A stretch of DNA of 64,000 nucleotides, taken from positions 806,001-870,000 of the forward strand of contig NZ_JBDOQP010000002.1 of the NCBI RefSeq assembly GCF_039839275.1. Reading direction: 5' to 3'. Positions 50,201-57,606 of this stretch are shown here, piece after piece. The DNA comes from Aerobium sp039839275 (GTDB lineage: Bacteria > Pseudomonadota > Alphaproteobacteria > Rhizobiales > Rhizobiaceae). The translations under genes were made by a program, and so were the position numbers. Positions within the stretch are counted from its first letter, which is position 1, and each line of letters opens with the position of its first letter. The notes below the pieces were generated by a model that searched no databases, was not told the origin of the DNA, and saw only the letters and a program-made list of their open reading frames with translations.

Positions 50201-50393
50201 CGTGTATTCCGCCGATCCCGAGCGCGGCTATGCGATGGCGCGCCGCATGCGTGCCGGCAACGTCACCGTCAACGGCATGATCGTCGATCCCAAGCAGCCC
50301 TTCGGCGGCTTCAAGGAGTCTGGCATGGGACGCGAAGGTGGTCCTGAGGGCCTCGAGAACTACGTCGAGACCAAAACGATCCACTTCGCCTGA
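47265..50393 (+). CDS. Fused benzoylformate decarboxylase-like ThDP enzyme and aldehyde dehydrogenase
   Basis: One uninterrupted frame of 1042 residues. Residues 1 to about 545 match benzoylformate decarboxylase (MdlC): S41 in FGNPGSTELP, E62 in LQESLVVAMAD, H85 in NLHSAAG and H257 in FPERHPLF correspond to its active-site residues, and the ThDP motif is MGDGSS...LNNGGY. Residues 552-1042 are a complete aldehyde dehydrogenase with N718, K741, E815 and C849. An aryl-glyoxylate would be decarboxylated to the aldehyde and oxidised to the acid in one polypeptide. At the junction AGAGGAGG precedes ATG 48918, so the dehydrogenase may also be made alone. Start ATG 47265 has GGGAGGA. LysR is divergent. 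Confidence 0.82.
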   Translation: MNKFSRDFLANSALHDRTVAEVVFDFLRAKDMTRVFGNPGSTELPMFVNLPSDFSYVLGLQESLVVAMADAHAQVTRRPAFVNLHSAAGLGHSLGNLYTAFRNRAPLIVTTGQQTRDLLMHDPFLFNEGPTEFPKPYVKWAIEPARPEDVPAAIARAYYVAIQPPMGPVVVSVPLSDWEQPCPPLVEREVDTVIGPNPDALDRLGEKLNRARAPVMVVGAGVDIDGGWDATIRLAETLQARVWASPMSARCSFPERHPLFAGFLPAHQPALSQSLGDTDFVLVLGAPVFTYHFPGSGGHVPQGAELCLISDDPRQTAGAATGSAMLSNIRLAAEGLAARVSQRPSRQIGPARRIPRLPQPAAISQEFFMQTLADVRSPNSIIVEEAPSARGPMHDFLPIEREGGFYTTASGGLGYGLPAAVGVALTKPHETVIAIMGDGSSLYSIQSLWSAAEYDVDLLVIVLNNGGYSVLKGIADQSGSAKVDGVDIGHVDFVAMAKAQGVQAARCSAGGDLAGHLREMLAHKGPRLLEVMINGRAPAIAQAVPKEEETTMNVAARNVGSGSSAVSTPERFFIGGRWVEPISKSMLKVVSPSTEEELFSYPEAGPADMDRAVAAARDAFDNGPWPRMAPSERARYLRKVADILTRRLDEIATAWTTQVGAPIMLTKKLVGQNPTLFNYYADLIETYAFVDERRRDDGGKVKVVKEPVGVCAAITPWNAPMVLLSYKIAAGLAAGCTMVAKPSPETPLEAYILAEAIEEAGLPAGVFNLVPSGRDGGDHLIRHKGIDKVAFTGSTAAGKHIASVCSERLARVSLELGGKSAALLLEDADFAAALPSLMVYTMPITGQVCFSLTRILVPESREKEFLDMYLGAVSKIKVGDPFDPSTQMGPLTMERQRARVEGYIAAGRAAGATVACGGGRPKGFDKGFYVEPTVFTGVTADMKIVQEEIFGPVVSVLTYRDENEAAAKANNSVYGLNASVYSADPERGYAMARRMRAGNVTVNGMIVDPKQPFGGFKESGMGREGGPEGLENYVETKTIHFA

Positions 50394-50423
50394 GGCTGAA
50401 GCAATTACACACCGATGAAAAAA

Positions 50424-50454
50424 GGGCCGCCGGATCAGATCGATCCGGCGGCCC
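50424..50454. terminator. Bidirectional Rho-independent terminator
   Basis: A 13-base perfect stem, GGGCCGCCGGATC (50424-50436) and GATCCGGCGGCCC (50442-50454), with a 5-base loop, is flanked by AAAAAA on the left and TTTGGTTTTTTG on the right. It lies between the convergent decarboxylase-dehydrogenase gene and the TRAP large permease gene, so it can end transcripts from both sides. Confidence 0.88.
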
Positions 50455-50481
50455 TTTGGTTTTTTGTGTTCTGGGCTGCCG

Positions 50482-51783
50482 CTATTGCGCGCGCATCGTC
50501 ATCGGCAGCCAGAGGATGATCGCCGGGAAGATCACCATCAGCGCCATGCGGATGACGTCGGCGACGATGAACGGCATGACGCCGCCATAGATCGTCGTCA
50601 GCTTGACGTCCTTGGCGATCGAATTGATGACGAACACATTGATCCCCACCGGTGGACATATCATGCCGAGCTGGCAGGACGTGACCAGGATGATGCCGAA
50701 CCAGATCGGATCGAAGCCGAGGTGGATGATCACCGGGAAGATAATCGGCACGAACAGGATGATCATCGCCATCTCGTCCATCAGCGCACCGGCGATGAAG
50801 AACATGATCAGGATCAGCACCAGCGTGCCATAGGCACCGAGATCCATGCCGATCATGAACATCGTCAGTTTCTGCGGCGCCTGGGTGATGGCCAGGAAGT
50901 AGCCGAACAGCACGGCACCGATCAGCACGGTGAAGATCGCAACCGAGGTGCGCAACGCCTCCACCAGGCTGAGCAGGATGGTTTGCGCGTTGAGCCGCCG
51001 ACGCGCGATGCCGATGAGCATGGTGAGAAACGCGCCGACCGCCGCTGCCTCCGTCGGGGTCGCGATGCCGAGATAGATCGCGCCGACAATGGCGACGAAA
51101 AGTACGACGACGGCCCAGATCGGAATGAGCGAGAGCAGCGCCTCGCGCATGTCGAACTTCTTGCCCGCAGGCAGGCCCTTGCGATGGGCGATAACCACGG
51201 TCGCCATGTACATCAGGGTCGCCAGAATGCCTGGAATGATGCCGGCGATGAACAGCCGCCCGACATCGGTCTCGGTCAGGTAAGCGTAGACGACCATCAC
51301 CACGGATGGGGGGATGAGGATGCCGAGCGTTCCGCCCGCCGCGATGACGCCGGTGGAGGTGGCGTCGTGGTAGCCGACCTTGCGCATCTCGGGAAGCGCG
51401 ATCCGCGTCATGGTGGCGGCGGTGGCGACCGAGCTTCCGCAAATCGAGGCGAAGCCCGCGCAGGCGGCCACCGTGGAGAGCGACAGCCCGCCGCGGAACT
51501 GGCCTAGCCACGCGTTGCCGGCGCGGAAGAGTTCCCGCGAAATGCCCGAATTGGTGGCGAAGACACCCATGAGCACGAAGAATGGGACCAGGCTGAGGTT
51601 GTAGTCGGTCACCGTGCGCACCGGGGAGGTGGTGAGCAGGTTAAAGGCCGGCGTCATGCCCCGTATGGCGCCGAAGCCGAAAACGCCCACCACGCCCATG
51701 GCGATGCCGATGGGCACGCGCAGTGCCATGAGCCCGAACATGGCGACAAAGCCAAGGACTGCAATCCAGTCCGCATATGTCAT
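50482..51783 (-). CDS. TRAP transporter large permease (DctM family)
   Basis: A 433-residue protein with about twelve membrane helices. It contains FASICGSSVATAATMTRIALPEMRKVGYH and PSVVMVVYAYLTETDVGRLFIAGIIPG, both conserved in DctM. It overlaps the small permease gene by four bases. Together with the two binding proteins upstream it forms a tripartite Na+-dependent importer. Neighbouring genes suggest an aromatic or aryl-hydroxy acid as substrate, which is not provable from sequence. Confidence 0.87.
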   Translation of the reverse strand: MTYADWIAVLGFVAMFGLMALRVPIGIAMGVVGVFGFGAIRGMTPAFNLLTTSPVRTVTDYNLSLVPFFVLMGVFATNSGISRELFRAGNAWLGQFRGGLSLSTVAACAGFASICGSSVATAATMTRIALPEMRKVGYHDATSTGVIAAGGTLGILIPPSVVMVVYAYLTETDVGRLFIAGIIPGILATLMYMATVVIAHRKGLPAGKKFDMREALLSLIPIWAVVVLFVAIVGAIYLGIATPTEAAAVGAFLTMLIGIARRRLNAQTILLSLVEALRTSVAIFTVLIGAVLFGYFLAITQAPQKLTMFMIGMDLGAYGTLVLILIMFFIAGALMDEMAMIILFVPIIFPVIIHLGFDPIWFGIILVTSCQLGMICPPVGINVFVINSIAKDVKLTTIYGGVMPFIVADVIRMALMVIFPAIILWLPMTMRAQ

Positions 51784-52280
51784 TGGCCGCTCCCTCCGAA
51801 ATCCGGATCGTCATTTTCCCGTGGCGCGCGGAGGATCGACAGCCCCACCGTGATGACGCTGACCGCGCAACCGACCCAGATGAGAGCGATCAGCGGCCAT
51901 ACCGGCAGGCGGAGGTCGAAGGTGGACTCGTTGCTGGTGTAGGCACCGGTGACGCGATACCAGAGCATCCAGGTCAACATGACCGTGAAGCCAAGCAGCA
52001 CGGCCCAGGCAAAGAGATCGATGAGACGCCGCATTCGCCCTCCCGCCATCTCGTAGACCAGGTCGACGGCGATGTGCCCGCCGCGATAGCCGATCGACGC
52101 GAGGCCCCACATGATGCAGGCGCCGATAAGCAGGCGCGACATGTCGAAGGAATCAGGGATGGTCCAGGCGAAAAGGTAGCGGCCGGCCGTGGACGCGACG
52201 ATGAGCATCATCACCGCGCCCAGCAATATGCCGGCAACCAGTTCCACCAGCTCGCAGAAGCGTTCAATGGTGCGAAGCAT
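51780..52280 (-). CDS. TRAP transporter small permease (DctQ family)
   Basis: A 166-residue protein with four membrane helices and the pattern GRYLFAWTIPDSFDMSRLLIGACIMWGLASIGYRGGHIAVDLV, typical of DctQ. It overlaps dctM and follows the binding-protein gene after 74 bases holding a GC hairpin. Confidence 0.83.
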   Translation of the reverse strand: MLRTIERFCELVELVAGILLGAVMMLIVASTAGRYLFAWTIPDSFDMSRLLIGACIMWGLASIGYRGGHIAVDLVYEMAGGRMRRLIDLFAWAVLLGFTVMLTWMLWYRVTGAYTSNESTFDLRLPVWPLIALIWVGCAVSVITVGLSILRAPRENDDPDFGGSGQ

Positions 52281-52308
52281 GGTCTGCCTCAGTCTTGATG
52301 AAGGAAAT

Positions 52309-52330
52309 GGCGGGCGCTTGCGCGCCCGCC
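52309..52330 (-). promoter_or_regulatory. Hairpin between TRAP binding protein and small permease genes
   Basis: GGCGGGCGC (52309-52317), loop TTGC, GCGCCCGCC (52322-52330): a perfect 9-base stem between the binding-protein and small-permease genes. Downstream in the direction of transcription there is only ATTTCC, so partial termination or mRNA protection is likely. Confidence 0.6.
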
Positions 52331-52354
52331 GACGAGAGTCGTCGTGTCGGTGTT

Positions 52355-53371
52355 CTACTCGACCTTCGAATCATATTTTTCGAGGGTCTCCTCGAGGCTT
52401 GCCCAGCCCGCTTCCGCGTCGATGCCGGCCTTCGTGGCGGCGGCCTTCCATTCGTCGCGCAGCGGAGCGGTTGCCTCGATCCAGAGTTCCACTTCCTCCG
52501 GCGTCGGCTTGTAGAGCGTGTGACCGTCATCGATCATCCGCTGGCGCCCGGCGGCTTCGCCATCGGCCCATTTGGTCGCCATCTTCTCGGCCCATTCCGG
52601 GGTGCAGTGATCGTCGATCACCTTGCGGTTTTCCTCGGACATGCCGTCGACGACCGCCTTGTTGAAGACGTGCGCGAAGGTGGTGACGTAGAACGGCATG
52701 TCGAGGTGATGCTTGGCAAGATCCTCGGCGCCGAAGGTGTAGATCGATCCCCAGGGCGATGCCGTGATGTCGGCGGCGCCACGAGCCAGAAGCTCGCGCA
52801 TTTCCGCCGCACCGGCGAAGACGGAACTTGCGCCGAGCGCGTTGACCAGCCGCGCCATCGTTCCGTGGGCCGGACGAACGTTCTTGCCGTTCAGATCCGA
52901 TGGAACCTGGATTGGGCCGCTGGTGCCGTGCAGCGTACCCGGATCATGCAGATGCACCATGCAGAAATAGACGTCGCCCATCTCCTGTCCCGCATATTGC
53001 CGGTACCATTCGTCGTAGGCCCTGGACCCGGCCTTTGCATTGGAGATGGTGAAGGGGATTTCGCCTGCCGCGACGATCGGGAAGCGGCCTGGCTGGTAGC
53101 CGGGATTGACGAAGGCGATATCGACGATGCCGTCACGCGCCATGTCATAATGATCCTGCGCGGCGCCGAGCTGGGACGCCGGGAAGATGGTGATCTCGAT
53201 ACGGCCTTCCGAGGCCTCCTTGATCGATTCCACCCAGGGCTCCATGCCGCCGGGCTGCAGCGGATGCTGGGCACCCACCCAATGCGAAAGCGAGAGTTCC
53301 ACCTCGGCGGACTGCGCGGTGGCCGTCAGCGCCACCACACCGACCGTCGCCAGTAGGGTCTTGAATTTCAT
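52355..53371 (-). CDS. TRAP transporter substrate-binding protein (DctP), second of two paralogues
   Basis: A 338-residue periplasmic protein. The signal peptide MKFKTLLATVGVVALTATAQ... cleaves near AQSA/EVELSLSHW. The mature protein shares SHWVGAQHPLQPGGMEPWVESIKEA and PASQLGAAQDHYDMARDGIVDIAFVNPGYQPGRFP with the neighbouring paralogue, and both are exactly 338 residues long. It lies between that paralogue and the two permease genes. Confidence 0.87.
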   Translation of the reverse strand: MKFKTLLATVGVVALTATAQSAEVELSLSHWVGAQHPLQPGGMEPWVESIKEASEGRIEITIFPASQLGAAQDHYDMARDGIVDIAFVNPGYQPGRFPIVAAGEIPFTISNAKAGSRAYDEWYRQYAGQEMGDVYFCMVHLHDPGTLHGTSGPIQVPSDLNGKNVRPAHGTMARLVNALGASSVFAGAAEMRELLARGAADITASPWGSIYTFGAEDLAKHHLDMPFYVTTFAHVFNKAVVDGMSEENRKVIDDHCTPEWAEKMATKWADGEAAGRQRMIDDGHTLYKPTPEEVELWIEATAPLRDEWKAAATKAGIDAEAGWASLEETLEKYDSKVE

Positions 53372-53398
53372 CGTCTGCTCCTCCGTTTTTGACGATAC

Positions 53399-53423
53399 GG
53401 CGCCGGCGCTAACCGCCGGCGCC
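53399..53423 (-). promoter_or_regulatory. Hairpin between the two TRAP binding-protein genes
   Basis: GGCGCCGGCG (53399-53408), loop CTAAC, CGCCGGCGCC (53414-53423): a perfect 10-base stem with no T tract on the - strand, immediately downstream of the first binding-protein gene. Confidence 0.58.
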
Positions 53424-53431
53424 GGCGCATA

Positions 53432-54448
53432 TCAGCCTGCAAAGGAATCGTATTTCTTCAGGTGCTCGATGAGGCTGTCATAAATGGCATCGGCATCGTG
53501 CCCCTTCGCCGAGACCGCCGCACGCCACTCCTCCGTCAGCGGCGCCGCTGCGTCCTTCCAGAGCTGGAGCTGTTCGGCATTAGGCTTGTGCAACGTGTGT
53601 GCGGAGTCGGCCGCGATCTTGTCGCGTCCGGCCGACTCGGCATCGGCCCAGCCGCTCGACATCGTCTCCGCCCATTCCGGCGTGCAGTGGTCTTCGATGA
53701 CTTGCCTGTCCTGCGCTTCCATGCCCTCCAGCTTCGCCTTGTTGAAGGTGAAGACGTTGATCGAGGCATAGAACGGCATGTCGAGGTGATGGGTCACCAC
53801 GTCCGCCGCACCGAAGATGTAGAGCGATTCCCAGGGCGACTGCGTCATGTCCGCCGTGCCCCGTGCCAGCACTTCGCGCATCTCGCCGACAGGAACCTGG
53901 ACCGACGTTCCGCCGAGCAGGCTGACGAAGCGCCCCTCGGTCGCGTTGGCGGGACGTACCGCCTTGCCCTCGACGTCCTTAGGCACCAGGATCGGCGTCT
54001 TCGAATGGATGGTGCCCGGATCGTGCGAGATCGCCATGCAGAAATAGGTGTCGCCCATTTCCTCGTCGGCATACTGCTTGTACCACTCGGTCAGGCCGCG
54101 CACGCCGCCTTTGGCGTTGGCAAACAGGAACGGCAGCTCCGCCGCCGCCATGATCGGGAAGCGTCCCGGCTGGTAGCCCGGATTGATGAAGCTGATGTCG
54201 ACGATGCCGTCGCGGGCCATGTCGTAGTGGTCGCCGGCTGCGCCGAGCTGCGAGGCCGGATAGATCGTGATCTTCACGCGCCCGTCTGTGGCGTCGCTGA
54301 TCGACTGCGCCCAGGGCTCCATGCCCAGCGTCTGAAGCGGATGCGTGCCCGGCACCCAGTGTGAAAGCGTGAGTTCGACATCGGCAGCCGCGCTAGCCTG
54401 CACGAGGCCAACGGACAACGCCAACGCTGCAAGCGTTCGTGTATACAT
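53432..54448 (-). CDS. TRAP transporter substrate-binding protein (DctP), first of two paralogues
   Basis: A 338-residue periplasmic protein with signal peptide MYTRTLAALALSVGLVQASA... cleaving near ASAA/ADVELTLSHW. It is the paralogue of the next gene, with the same landmarks: HPLQTLGMEPWAQSISDAT, YPASQLGAAGDHYDMARDGIVDISFINPGYQPGRFP, and VRPANATEG in place of VRPAHGTMA. I chose ATG 54448, preceded by GGGAGGAAAG. It is the first gene of the TRAP operon and divergent from the flavoenzyme operon. Differences cluster in ligand-facing segments, so the two may accept different acids for one permease. Confidence 0.87.
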   Translation of the reverse strand: MYTRTLAALALSVGLVQASAAADVELTLSHWVPGTHPLQTLGMEPWAQSISDATDGRVKITIYPASQLGAAGDHYDMARDGIVDISFINPGYQPGRFPIMAAAELPFLFANAKGGVRGLTEWYKQYADEEMGDTYFCMAISHDPGTIHSKTPILVPKDVEGKAVRPANATEGRFVSLLGGTSVQVPVGEMREVLARGTADMTQSPWESLYIFGAADVVTHHLDMPFYASINVFTFNKAKLEGMEAQDRQVIEDHCTPEWAETMSSGWADAESAGRDKIAADSAHTLHKPNAEQLQLWKDAAAPLTEEWRAAVSAKGHDADAIYDSLIEHLKKYDSFAG

Positions 54449-54715
54449 CTTTCCTCCCTTTCGAGGTGCACCGCCAGCCAATTCCTCCCGGCCGACTTTC
54501 ACCTCACCCTTCAATTAACATCATAGTTAAAGCCGCAAAACAAGCCGATATCGGACAAGCCATGCGCGCGCCACAAAATCGGAGCTGCGATACCGCAGGT
54601 CAGGCTCGGGGGAGCGTGGCGCAGGGCGAATCGTTGATGGACGCCTGTTTGTATACATACTATAAGCCCCTTAGCGGGCGTGAGGTGCCGGCTGCGAGGG
54701 AGGAGACAGGCGTTG
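54449..54715. promoter_or_regulatory. Divergent promoter region with TGTATACA site
   Basis: These 267 bases separate the TRAP operon and the hydroxy-acid dehydrogenase operon and contain no gene that I can support. TGTATACA (54650-54657) lies in an AT-rich stretch (TTTGTATACATACTATAAG) about 60 bases before the flavoenzyme start, where -10 sequence and operator may overlap. A second TGTATACA covers the first codons of the TRAP binding protein (54440-54447). The left half also has an AT-rich stretch near 54515-54545. Confidence 0.45.
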
Positions 54716-55942
54716 ATGGACAGGGATGGCCGCCTGGCGCGCTGGCGCATGCGGTATCCGACGGTGACCGATCTGGTCCCGCGGGCGCGACGACGCGTGC
54801 CTGGATTCGCGTTTGATTTCCTCGAAGGGGGAACGGGCGAAGAGCTGTGCCTGGCCCGCAACAGGGCTGCGTTGGACGGGATCGAGATTGTCCCGCGTTT
54901 CGGCATCGACGTCTCGTCGGTGGAGGTATCGGTTCGCCTGCTGGGACGGCGCCATGCCGCGCCGCTCGTCATCGCACCAATCGGCATGGACGGCGCGGTC
55001 TGGCCCGGCGCGACACGTTATCTCGCGCAGACGGCACAAGACCTCGACATTGCCTACATGCCATCCACCATGGCGGCCGCCGCGATCGAAGATATCGCCG
55101 CAATCGCACCCGGACAGGCATGGTTCCAGCTCTATGGCTTTCCCGCCGACGACCATGCCGTGACTTTCGACCTCATCAGCCGTGCGGAACGCGCGGGCGT
55201 GCACGCGCTCGCCGTCACGCTCGACATCCCGGTGCCGGCGCGGCGGGCCCGCGACATGCGCAACGGGTTGCTGCCGCAGTTCCGGGTCACGCCGGGCAAG
55301 ATCGCGACGATGCTGGCCCGGCCCACCTGGCTCGCGGCACTGGCCCGCGACGGCCTGCCGGTGGTGCACAACATGAAGCCCTACTGCCGCGAAGGCGCGG
55401 GAAAGAACGAGCTCGACAGGTTCGTGCAGCAGGGCCGCGCCGGCAGCGGCATCACATGGGACGTGATCGCCCGCATCCGGGAGCGCTGGAAAAAGCCGCT
55501 GATGGTCAAGGGCATCCTGCATCCCGCAGACGCGGAACGCGCGGCCAGCCTCGGCCTCGACGGCATTGTGGTTTCGAACCATGGCGGCCGCCAATTCGAC
55601 GCGGCTCCCGCACCCATCAACGTGCTGCCCGCCATTCGCGCCACGGTCGGCGATCGGCTGGAAGTGCTCGTCGATGGCGGGATCATGTCCGGCACCGACA
55701 TTCTCAAGGCGCTGGCCTGCGGTGCCGACGCCGTTCTCGCCGGCCGCGCCTTCATGCTGGGGCTGGCGGCATTGGGCGGCGACGGGGCTCGCCATGTCGC
55801 CGCTACGATGACCGACGAACTGCGCGTGGCCATGGCGCAGGCCGGCATCGTGTCGCTTGACCAGGCGCGAACGCTCAGCGCACGCCACCCCGGCGCATGG
55901 AAGCAGGACTTGTTCAGAGTATCAGCGGAGGAAGAGACATGA
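54716..55942 (+). CDS. FMN-dependent alpha-hydroxy-acid dehydrogenase (mandelate/lactate dehydrogenase-like)
   Basis: A 408-residue protein of the (S)-2-hydroxy acid dehydrogenase family. K265 (MVKGIL) contacts FMN, and the catalytic base H289 and substrate-binding R292 lie in VSNHGGRQFD. FMN-phosphate-site sequences DGGIMSGTDILKAL and GRAFMLGLA follow. The segment around residues 175-220 replaces the membrane loop of mandelate dehydrogenase. It should oxidise a 2-hydroxy acid to the 2-keto acid. ATG 54716 has GGGAGGAG; the longer reading adds 12 unconserved residues. It overlaps the next gene (ATGA). The mandelate-type assignment rests on the benzoylformate-decarboxylase-like gene nearby. 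Confidence 0.8.
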   Translation: MDRDGRLARWRMRYPTVTDLVPRARRRVPGFAFDFLEGGTGEELCLARNRAALDGIEIVPRFGIDVSSVEVSVRLLGRRHAAPLVIAPIGMDGAVWPGATRYLAQTAQDLDIAYMPSTMAAAAIEDIAAIAPGQAWFQLYGFPADDHAVTFDLISRAERAGVHALAVTLDIPVPARRARDMRNGLLPQFRVTPGKIATMLARPTWLAALARDGLPVVHNMKPYCREGAGKNELDRFVQQGRAGSGITWDVIARIRERWKKPLMVKGILHPADAERAASLGLDGIVVSNHGGRQFDAAPAPINVLPAIRATVGDRLEVLVDGGIMSGTDILKALACGADAVLAGRAFMLGLAALGGDGARHVAATMTDELRVAMAQAGIVSLDQARTLSARHPGAWKQDLFRVSAEEET

Positions 55943-57606
55943 AGGTTGGCGACGCGATCGCGGAGATCATGAAGCGCGAGGGCATCGACACGCTCATAGG
56001 CTATCCGGTGAACCACGTGCTGGAGCACGCCGCCATCGCCGACATCCGCACGATCATCGTGCGCCAGGAACGCACCGGCATCCACATGGCGGACGCCATG
56101 TCCCGTCTCAGTTCCGGCAAGAAGATCGGCGCGTTCGCGATGCAGCTCGGACCGGGCACGGAGAACGCTTATGGCGCAGTTGCGCAAGCCTATGCGGAGT
56201 CGGTCCCGATCCTCGTCCTGCCCGGCGGCTACCCGCGTCGGATCGCCCATATCGATCCGAACTACAACGCGACAGTGTCGATGCGATCCATCTCCAAGAT
56301 GGTCGAGCCACTGAACGTGCCCTCCGACCTTCCAAATGTCTTCCGGCGCGCCTTTACGCAATTGCGCAATGGGCGTGGCGGGCCGGTCGTTATCGAAATC
56401 CCGAACGACATCTGGGACGAGGAGGTGCCGGAGCCGATCAACTATCGCCCGGTGGCCGTTACCCGTACCGGACCGGAACCGGCGGCAGTGCGAGCCGCCG
56501 TCGACATGCTCGTCGGCGCGAAGCGCCCGGTGATCTATGCCGGCCAGGGCATCCACTATGCGCAGGCATGGCCGCAACTGAAGGCGCTGGCCGAACGCCT
56601 CGCCATTCCCGTATGCACGAGCCTCGAAGGCAAGAGCGCGTTTCCGGAGAACCACCCGCTGGCGCTGGGCTCCGGCGGCAACGCCATTCCCTACCCGGTG
56701 CGCCACTTTCTCGACAATGCCGACGTCATCTTCGGCATCGGTTGCTCATTTACCGAAACGGCGTTCGGCGTCGAGATGCCCGTCGGCAAGCGTGTGATCC
56801 ACTCGACGCTCGATTTCGCGCATATCAACAAGGACTATGAGTGCGACGTGCCGATGGTCGGTGACGCTGCCCTCACCCTTGATGCGATGCTGGGCGAACT
56901 CGACCACCGCAAGGTCGCGGCGCGGCCGTGGACGTTCTTCGCCGACGAGATCGCCAGTGTGCGGGCAGCCTGGCTTTCCGAGTGGATGCCGAAGCTGACC
57001 TCCAACCAGAACCCGATGACACCCTATCGCGTGCTGTGGGACCTCCAGAAGACGGTCGACATTCCCAACACCATCATCACGCACGACGCGGGCAGCCCGC
57101 GCGACCAGCTCTCGCCGTTCTGGGTCTCGACAGAGCCCTTGAGCTATATCGGATGGGGCAAGACCACGCAGCTCGGCTACGGGCTCGGGCTCGCCATGGG
57201 TGCGAAACTCGCCTGCCCGGACAAGCTGTGCATCAATGTCTGGGGCGACGCGGCCATAGGCTTCACCGGCATGGATTTCGAGACCGCCGTGCGCGAGCGC
57301 ATCCCGATCCTGTCGATCCTGCTCAACAATTTCTCCATGGCGATGGAGTTGCCCATCATGGGGGTGTCGACGGAAAAATACCGCTCGACGGACATTTCCG
57401 GCGACTATGCCGCATTTGCCCGCGCGCTTGGCGGCTACGGCGAACGCATTACAGACCCGTCGGAGATCATCCCGGCGATCAAGCGCGGCATCGAGCAGAC
57501 CCGCAACGGGGTGCCGGCACTGCTCGAATTCATCACCTCGCAGGAGCTTGACTCGTCAAAGCATCCGACGAAGACCAAGAATGCCAAGGGAGGGCACTAT
57601 GTCTGA
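55939..57606 (+). CDS. ThDP-dependent enzyme of the acetolactate synthase/keto-acid decarboxylase family
   Basis: A 555-residue protein with three ThDP-enzyme domains. The N-terminal Pyr domain starts MKVGDAIAEIMKREGIDTLIGYPVNHVLEHAAI, with the conserved glutamate in VRQERTGIHMADAM. The central domain is followed by a PP domain with WGDAAIGFTGMDFETAVRERIPILSILLNN. It lacks the NLHSAAG and FPxRHP histidines of the benzoylformate decarboxylase in this window, so it is a different specificity. Embedded between a hydroxy-acid dehydrogenase and a GlcD-type dehydrogenase, it probably handles a 2-keto acid. ATG 55939 overlaps the upstream stop. The reaction is unknown. Confidence 0.75.
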   Translation: MKVGDAIAEIMKREGIDTLIGYPVNHVLEHAAIADIRTIIVRQERTGIHMADAMSRLSSGKKIGAFAMQLGPGTENAYGAVAQAYAESVPILVLPGGYPRRIAHIDPNYNATVSMRSISKMVEPLNVPSDLPNVFRRAFTQLRNGRGGPVVIEIPNDIWDEEVPEPINYRPVAVTRTGPEPAAVRAAVDMLVGAKRPVIYAGQGIHYAQAWPQLKALAERLAIPVCTSLEGKSAFPENHPLALGSGGNAIPYPVRHFLDNADVIFGIGCSFTETAFGVEMPVGKRVIHSTLDFAHINKDYECDVPMVGDAALTLDAMLGELDHRKVAARPWTFFADEIASVRAAWLSEWMPKLTSNQNPMTPYRVLWDLQKTVDIPNTIITHDAGSPRDQLSPFWVSTEPLSYIGWGKTTQLGYGLGLAMGAKLACPDKLCINVWGDAAIGFTGMDFETAVRERIPILSILLNNFSMAMELPIMGVSTEKYRSTDISGDYAAFARALGGYGERITDPSEIIPAIKRGIEQTRNGVPALLEFITSQELDSSKHPTKTKNAKGGHYV

